From positions 37,306,645-37,370,644 of the forward strand of contig NC_057763.1 in assembly GCF_010389155.1 (NCBI RefSeq): a stretch of DNA of 64,000 nt. Reading direction: 5' to 3'. The notes under the pieces are model-generated. The model searched no databases. It saw only the letters and a list, made by a program, of their open reading frames with translations, and had not been told where the DNA came from. Numbering within the stretch: position 1 is the first letter of the stretch; every line of letters begins with the position of its first letter. Shown piece after piece: positions 57,698-64,000 of this stretch. The position numbers were made by a program, and so were the translations under genes. Source of the DNA: Erigeron canadensis. Its lineage: Eukaryota > Streptophyta > Magnoliopsida > Asterales > Asteraceae.

Positions 57698-58260
57698 ACT
57701 GATAATTACCAATTTTCACTTTTTTAACACAATAATAAAATATTTATAATGCGGTGGCGATGTAGATAGCGACAACGTGATGATGGCGACGATTTCTTGT
57801 CGGCAGTGAGTATTGTAGGTTATTGATGTAAAATGACAATGTAATTTTTTTTAGGAACTTAGAGGTAAATATTGTAACTAGTTAACTAAGGGTATATGTA
57901 GTATTTAATAGGCTTGTAAACAAAGTTAGTTGTATATTAAGAATATTTTGAGTATTTTAAAGATAAAAAAATTAAATAAAGAAAGAGATATTTTGTTTTA
58001 AATGATAGTAAATAAAGATAAGTCTTGTATCAAATGCATTGTTTTTAAGGAGATAAGTTATATGATGTTTAACATGTGTTAAAGTTAGATAATGTTTGAT
58101 AATGTTTTAATTAAAAAGTCATGACTTAATTCATATAGATATGTTTTTATAGGACTTTATCCATTTAGTTAAACAAACAAGCCCAGTGAAATCCCATATA
58201 ACATTTTAATTTTTCTAATTATTAAATATTAATTCTTTCTTTCAAAGGGTTTTGCAATAA
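57698..58260. other. upstream region of RPB10
   Basis: AT-rich sequence with an AAGCCCAGTG motif (58180-58189), a TGGGCY-type (site II-like) element in reverse, common upstream of plant housekeeping genes. No gene is seen. Confidence 0.4.
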
Positions 58261-58289
58261 AATTTCCAAATTGTAGGGCTTAGCCGGAC

Positions 58290-58296
58290 TATATAA
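58290..58296 (+). promoter_or_regulatory. TATA box of RPB10
   Basis: TATATAA, 99 bp upstream of the RPB10 ATG, followed by a CA-rich leader (ACAACACACACAAACAAAG) typical of a plant transcription start region. Confidence 0.6.
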
Positions 58297-58394
58297 ACCG
58301 GCACTCACACCCAAAACAACACACACAAACAAAGTTCACCTACTGCCTAAAACCCCGCAGCTTGAATTGGGCGAAACCAGGGCAAAAAGAAAAG

Positions 58395-60850
58395 ATGATT
58401 ATTCCTGTTCGCTGCTTCACCTGTGGAAAGGTAAAAATAAACCCCATCATCACCTTCCTTTTTACTGTCAAAATATCATTAATTACCCTCCGTATATCAT
58501 AAACCCTAGTTTATTCACTAATTTTATTATTATTATTATTGTTGTTGTTGTTGTGTAGGTTATTGGAAACAAATGGGACACGTATCTTGATCTTCTCCAA
58601 TCTGATTACACTGAAGGGTAATTTATCTCTACGTTTTTTTTGCAAACGTTTATTAGTTTATATATACATTAATAATATAATAAATAATAACTTAGGGTTT
58701 ATACTTTATACGATGATTTTTGGCCGTTTGGTTTAGCTTATTTTCCGTGCTCTTTCTAAACTTCACAAAATTAATAAGCTCTTTCTTTTTCCCTCCTTTT
58801 TATAGCTTTTGCGTTTATCAAGTTGTGGTTAAGGGTTAAATAAAAAGTGTTTCTTGGAATTTCTTTTTTTTGTTTGGAAAACTATGATTTGATTGCGTTT
58901 TCTATTTTCCATGTTTTTTTTGGCAAACAAAAATGGAAAACAGGAGGTGTTTTCCTCAGCTAAACGCCCCTAACCTTTTTAAGTTTCTAATAACCTGATA
59001 AGCCCATAAAACAAGTTAAACCGGAACATGTTTTTGGACTGACTTTCGCAATATGAAACTTGCTTGCAGCGGTTGAGGTTTAGATATTGTGATTTGTTCA
59101 TGTTAAGGTCTTCATGGTTTTCGTTAACTATATAGTTGGTCGCTAAAACTACCTGGACCCGACTGCATGTCGTATAGTACTTTTGTAATGAAATAGTTTT
59201 TTTTGTTATTTAAAAATGGATATCAAATGCTAATGGTATATGATTTCTAGATGGTTGGTATATCAATGAGGAGTTTTTCTCAATTTGTTTTGATTGAAAC
59301 TCTGCAAGTGAAAATGAGAGTTACAGTATTGCTTTTTTTTCAAGTGTTCGAACATGTCAAGTTGGTAGGCACTAATTGTGTATGCATAACATTATGAGGT
59401 ACATGATTCATGGTTATGGTGGGCAATTGTTCACCCGATGTGAAGTCATCATATGGTATTTGTATAGTAGAAAGTTAAGTTATTTCACCCTTGGCCCATT
59501 AGGCTTTAACTTGAGAGAGACCAGAAGAGTACGTCTTTTCAATACGATGATATATTAAGTAATAATAATAGCGTCTTTTTGTTGCCTCTTGATTATTTTT
59601 ACTTTGTAGAAGATACCCATTCATTGATACATGTTAATGTTAGGCCGGAATATCACATTTTGAGGCTTATTATACTGTACCTGAAATCTGTAAATACTTA
59701 TTGACTCCTCAGAAAGTTTGTAGACACATGTATAATATGCCTTTTATTCTGATATTTTTGGTTACATTGATGCGACAATATTAGTGCATGGTTGAGAATT
59801 CCAGTGTTTTTATATGGATAATGTACATATGGTCCTTACTCGTCCTTACTTTTTTGTAATTGACAAATGGTTGAGGAAGTTATGGCGTATATATTATGTG
59901 AACCCTAATGCATATCCATTCTGTAATCACAATCACTACTTCACTTGTGAAGGGATGCTCTTGATGCTTTGGCGCTCGTTCGTTACTGTTGCAGAAGAAT
60001 GCTTATGACTCATGTTGATCTCATTGAGAAGCTTTTGAACTACAACAGTATTCTCTCTATCCATTCTTATTTCATGTTCTCATATTTGGAAGTCAGTGAA
60101 GGGTCATTAAGTATTTGGACTTTCTACTTCTGTTATGAGTCATGACGTGGCTAGCTAAATTGGGGCTGCAAAAGAGTGGGGTTTTAGTTACTCAAACTTA
60201 TATTGAGTCTGAGGCTTTGAGCTTGAGCTCAAGCGGGGTTCTTATCGAGTATCTCGAGTCTATATACACAAGGATGCTATAATATGGAATTTGCAAATTA
60301 TGTTATTAATAGATCTGTTGTTTACAGATTTTCTAAAAGGTTTTTGACTTGTGATAAAGTTCTTTTTTAGCATATTTTTTGAATCAATCCTTGTTATAGA
60401 TTAGATTTCCAAGTATTTTTAAAATAACACTGGGAACTGAAAATAGTTGAAAATAGTTAAATAGGATAATAATATAAATATGTTGGAGTTTTTCGAGCTG
60501 CCTGAATACTCGTCGAGCCCGAACCCATGCTAAGAAAGCTTATTGAGCTATTGAGCTGTGCTTGAGCTTAGCTATAAGTTGTCAAGCTGATCTCAGAATC
60601 AGCTAGACTCATTTGCAGCCCCATGGTTTGCAGCCCAGTTATTTGGGCCTCCAGTTTTGAACTTTCATTTTCGCACTAGGATTAATTTAGCTATTCCCTT
60701 GAGCCCATCAAAGTTAAAAAGCCATTCATTTCACAATTCACAGCATGATTTAATGTTGACCAGTTGTATTGGAACTGCAAATATTATGTGTGTTACCTAA
60801 CAACCATGTTTTGTCTTGTTGCAGCATTGGAGAAATCTGATACCGCATGA
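58395..60850 (+). CDS. NRPB10: RNA polymerase subunit RPB10 (shared by Pol I, II, III and plant IV/V)
   Basis: Four coding exons: 58395-58430, 58559-58617, 59953-60047 and 60825-60850 (71 residues, exactly the family length). It starts [18 protein letters not shown]; the zinc ligands are C7 and C10 of CFTC and C44-C45 of RYCCRR. The protein continues [16 protein letters not shown] and ends TLEKSDTA. RPB10 binds one Zn and bridges the Rpb3/Rpb11 side of the polymerase core, acting in the nucleus and nucleolus. The last exon codes only nine codons including the stop. Intron 2 is about 1.3 kb, although the whole coding sequence is 216 nt. The true ATG is at 58395; an upstream ATG at 58367 is in another frame and would be a short upstream ORF running to 58558 if the first intron is retained. 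Confidence 0.96.
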
Positions 60851-62132
60851 GGCGCTCCTATCTTGATAATGTTACTGGATTGTATCACTTGCAATGTGAA
60901 CAAGTGTACTTGATGGTTAACTCTATTGCTTTCTAGAACTATTGTAGAATGTATTAGAAACAAGTATCTTTAGCTTAAACTATGTGGCATCTAGCTATGC
61001 AAGCAACGGTTAACTGCACATTTGTCTTTGTTTCTCCGTGTTAATTACCTGAACATATGATTACTCAAGTGCTCTGAGAAGGTCATGATGATCCTGGTTG
61101 CATAATCTGCGATGCTACATGCCTACATGATGATCCTGGTTGCATATCATATAAATGCATACATTATACTTGATTATATGATTTCATTACTTTGCCTATA
61201 TGGAGTTTGTGCACTGTAATATGTGTGTAATATCAAAAGTTGGTTGTGTGATTATGTTGTTTTCACTTTCATTATTGGTTTAGTCTCCAGGGTCCCCTTG
61301 TCATGTGACATGTTTTTGTTTGTGCCTTGAGGTTGCGAGAATTGGCATATGGGGGGTTACAAGCATCTGACCTACCTTTTATATGCATCATTGCATGTAT
61401 TACAGTTGACATTCAAACATAGGCTTTTAAAGAGTCAATTATAAAACCGTCAAAAGTTTTGTATGTGTATTGTTTATGTGTTTTATGCATAGTTGCTTTT
61501 GCCGTCTGTATTTGTGACCTTTTAACATAAGCCTTTAGAAGCATTATATGCCTGTATCAAATGTTGCTGCTTAAATTTTGTTTCTGTATTTCAAATTTCA
61601 TATGTGGTTTGTGCATAGTTACAATTGCTTGCACCAAATGTCGCTGCTTAAATTGAAATTGACGAAAACTTTATGTTTATCTTGTGTCCTCGAGTTGATC
61701 TGAGCACAGTTAAGCATGTAATATTGGTTGCAGAAATGTGGAGTTACTATCGGGTTGGCCTTATCGTAATAAAATTGTAAAATGGTGCAAACTCAGCCCG
61801 ATGATATTGTGCTCCAACATTGTGAAGCTTCTCTCTTTTTCTCTCATTTGCGTATACTTGCGATCTAAATTTTCTCACAAATGTTTTATTCATCTAATGT
61901 CACGATTTGGTGAAAGTTTCGTTTTCCGTTATGACCTAGAAATTTTACTTGTAACATTAACAAGCAATATGATCTAAAACAAGATGTTTTAGATCCACAA
62001 GGTTGATAGAGATATATATGAAGTAATGAATCATCATCATCATGACATCATGTATATATATATTATAAAAGGGAAGGTAACATGGTTGCTTTCGAGTGTT
62101 TAATATTGCAATAATTAAAATGAGTTTTAACT
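60851..62132. other. 3' UTR of RPB10 and intergenic DNA
   Basis: Contains short local duplications: CATGATGATCCTGGTTGCATA at 61083 and 61127 (20-21 bp) and the GCTGCTTAAATT phrase twice (61566 and 61642). The 79-residue frame at 61738-61977 has no recognised domain. Confidence 0.45.
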
Positions 62133-62408
62133 TTATTAAAGGCGGCTGGTATCCCGACCAGATTTTTGGTAATTAAACCAGACTATTTGCAGCGATTAAA
62201 ATGAGTTGTAGCGATTATCGCTGCAAATAGTGTTGTTTTTGTCCATATCTAACTATTTGCAGCGATTACTGACAGGGGCCGTTATTTTTTGCCAGATTTG
62301 TCATTATAGACAGGGGGTCCGCACTATTTGCAGCGACTATCGCTGTAAATAGCAGGTGTGGTCGAGATACCAAAAAAACTTGGTTGGGATACGGTTGGCG
62401 TTATTAAA
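62133..62408. mobile_element. hAT-like MITE rich in ATTTGCAGCGA palindromes
   Basis: The element 62141-62400 is flanked by a perfect 8-bp duplication TTATTAAA (62133-62140 and 62401-62408). The left end GGCGGCTGGTATCCCGACCA and the reverse complement of the right (CGCCAACCGTATCCCAACCA) are inverted repeats with mismatches. Inside are four CTATTTGCAGCGA words, one forming a near-perfect hairpin at 62324-62352. An 8-bp duplication favours the hAT superfamily. Confidence 0.75.
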
Positions 62409-64000
62409 TTAATTTCACATAATGGTCCCTCTCTACAAGCCTATAATTACATGTGCACTCTTACTCCTATTATATTAGTTATATATTTAATCATATAAAA
62501 TCAGATTTTTTTTGTCCTCATAAGAGGGGAGTTGACATTTGAAAATACTCAGTTGTTTATTAGTTCACATTTTTCATAGAAAAATAATCTTGTAGGATTG
62601 TGGTTAGTGTTATATATGGAAAGGGGAAAATGGTAATATGATGTTATAAAAGACGTAAATTACAAAAATGCTAAAATGTAATATCGTATATGTGTGTATA
62701 TATATTAGATAAATAATTAAATGTCGGCGACTTTAAGGAGAATGTAATATAATCGTTTGTGGTGGTATGGCAATGCACATGGTGTGATGGAGTGACATGG
62801 TGGCATTGAAGTTGCGGAGGATATTGCCATTCACAAGGAAAGAAAAATAAAGCGGTCAAATTCCATAACTTTTGCCTTTCAAAAAAATAAAAATAAAAAA
62901 AATAAAAAATAAAAATCCATAAGTTTCTTTATTTATTTTATATTGTTTGTATTTCTATTTATTATTTACTGATACATTTTTTACTTCATACAAGTTAAAC
63001 ACAGTATAATACCCGAATGTACTTAACTAACTTAAGCGAGTGAAGAGTTGTTTATAAAGTTTTTTCCTATAATATATATATATTTTTTAGTTCAGATTGT
63101 AGAAAAAATATTTAGGACCATTTGAATATTCTACAAGTAATTAGCCATTGTTTCTTCATTATCATCCTATTATTATTCTAATTGCCAAAGTATTGACTGG
63201 ATTTGATAGCAATAATCTTTGAAAATACTCCATCACTATTGCTTTAAGTATGAATAAACAACTTATTACAGATTGGATATTGGTGAATTTCCCAACCCTA
63301 GTCACAACTTTAAATTTGGTCCACTTTGACAAATTGTGCCTTTGATTCACAAAATATTTTTTGAAAAAAAATAGAATCTATCAAAAAAATTGGGATTTGA
63401 AGGAATGTATTTTAACGGAATGTTTCTAATATTTTAAAAAGTCAAGTGATGGATAATGTCTGGACTGATAAATAAATAGTTGCAGAATTCATAGTTTGGA
63501 CTTCGGTTTTACTGCACTTAGCTTGATGCTAATTTAAATTTTATAGCAGTAATAAATGGTAAATTTGGTATGTCCTACATTCCCTTTATTATACTTTGTG
63601 TACATATTTGGACGATGCTAATATATATTCATCTTTTACCAAAAAAATAAGTGACCAAAGGAATGAAATTTCTTTTTCTATTTTCAAGAAATGGACATTC
63701 TTTTAAACGATGAAATGTTTACATTCAAACGGATGAAGATTCTTTCATATTTGAATAACCAAACATACTAAAAAATGAAATGAAATTCAATTCCAATTTC
63801 ATCGGATTAAATCAAATTCTAATCTAACTTCTTAGTTAGTTTGCTCCAACTTTGTTACATGCATCTAGTTAGCTGTATATAACTTCATTTCATAGTCAAT
63901 TTAATATGAATTAAGTAAAATTTTTCTCAGGATTCACTCAATTTCTTGATATGCCAATTTGTAAAGAAGAAATCAAAATATTTTTCGGTTTTAGAATTTT
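62409..64000. other. intergenic to the window edge, no gene recognised
   Basis: AT-rich sequence. The stretch 63640-63830 (GAATGAAATTTC, AATTCCAATTTCAT) resembles the ATTCC-rich interior of the MITE at 26973-27258 and may be a degraded relative. No coding sequence is supported. Confidence 0.4.

Noticed and set aside
58367..58558. 63-residue frame at the RPB10 start
   Set aside because: Wrong frame relative to the unmistakable RPB10 sequence; kept only as a possible upstream ORF.

Overview
This window is plant nuclear DNA, most likely from an asterid and possibly Asteraceae. The evidence is GT-AG introns, AT-rich intergenic DNA, plant-specific gene families (GAUT, plastid J20, a solo AP2 factor) and dense plant-type transposable elements. 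The family-level placement is inference; no marker in the window settles it.

Seven protein-coding genes can be rebuilt exon by exon, and every exon junction keeps the reading frame. They are a plastid J-domain chaperone of the J20 type (minus, 1933-2595), a G3BP-like NTF2/RRM/RGG protein (plus, 22261-26470), the pectin galacturonosyltransferase GAUT8/QUASIMODO1 (minus, 30033-32278), the solo AP2/ERF-like factor related to Arabidopsis At4g13040/APD1 (plus, 36381-40252), a Tim17/Tim22/Tim23-family membrane protein (plus, 43020-45269), an FHA2-type forkhead-associated nuclear protein (minus, 48279-52390) and the shared RNA polymerase subunit RPB10 (plus, 58395-60850). They are independent housekeeping-type transcription units, not a pathway cluster. 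From memory, three of them (Tim17-like, GAUT8, G3BP) correspond to near-neighbours on Arabidopsis chromosome 3 around At3g25120-At3g25150, and FHA2 has a G3BP-like neighbour around At3g07220-At3g07250. The order therefore looks like an old conserved block.

The rest is largely transposon-derived. From 2.6 to 22 kb, and in smaller patches between genes, I find a 5'-truncated LINE with target-site duplication (6061-6716), a 2.6 kb solo LTR with a perfect 5-bp duplication (13234-15824), two tRNA-derived SINEs with 16-bp duplications (39-223 and 37909-38125, the second inside an APD1 intron), several foldback or MITE elements (3933, 26973, 42032, 46108, 47390, 57473, 62141), and at least ten Helitron-like elements recognised by A|TC 5' ends, a hairpin near the 3' end and CTRR|T or similar 3' ends. 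The Helitrons cluster between 16 and 21.5 kb, nested and in both orientations; others lie at 8.3, 28.3, 32.8-33.6, 52.6 and 54.0-55.2 kb.

Nothing resembles a new gene system. The best leads are structural: two Helitrons joined end to end exactly at an A|T insertion junction (54053-55204), stacked Helitron 5' ends (33268-33589), a foldback element carrying internal near-palindromes (46108-46874), a GC-AG intron and a tandem acceptor in the G3BP gene, and the conserved gene block itself.
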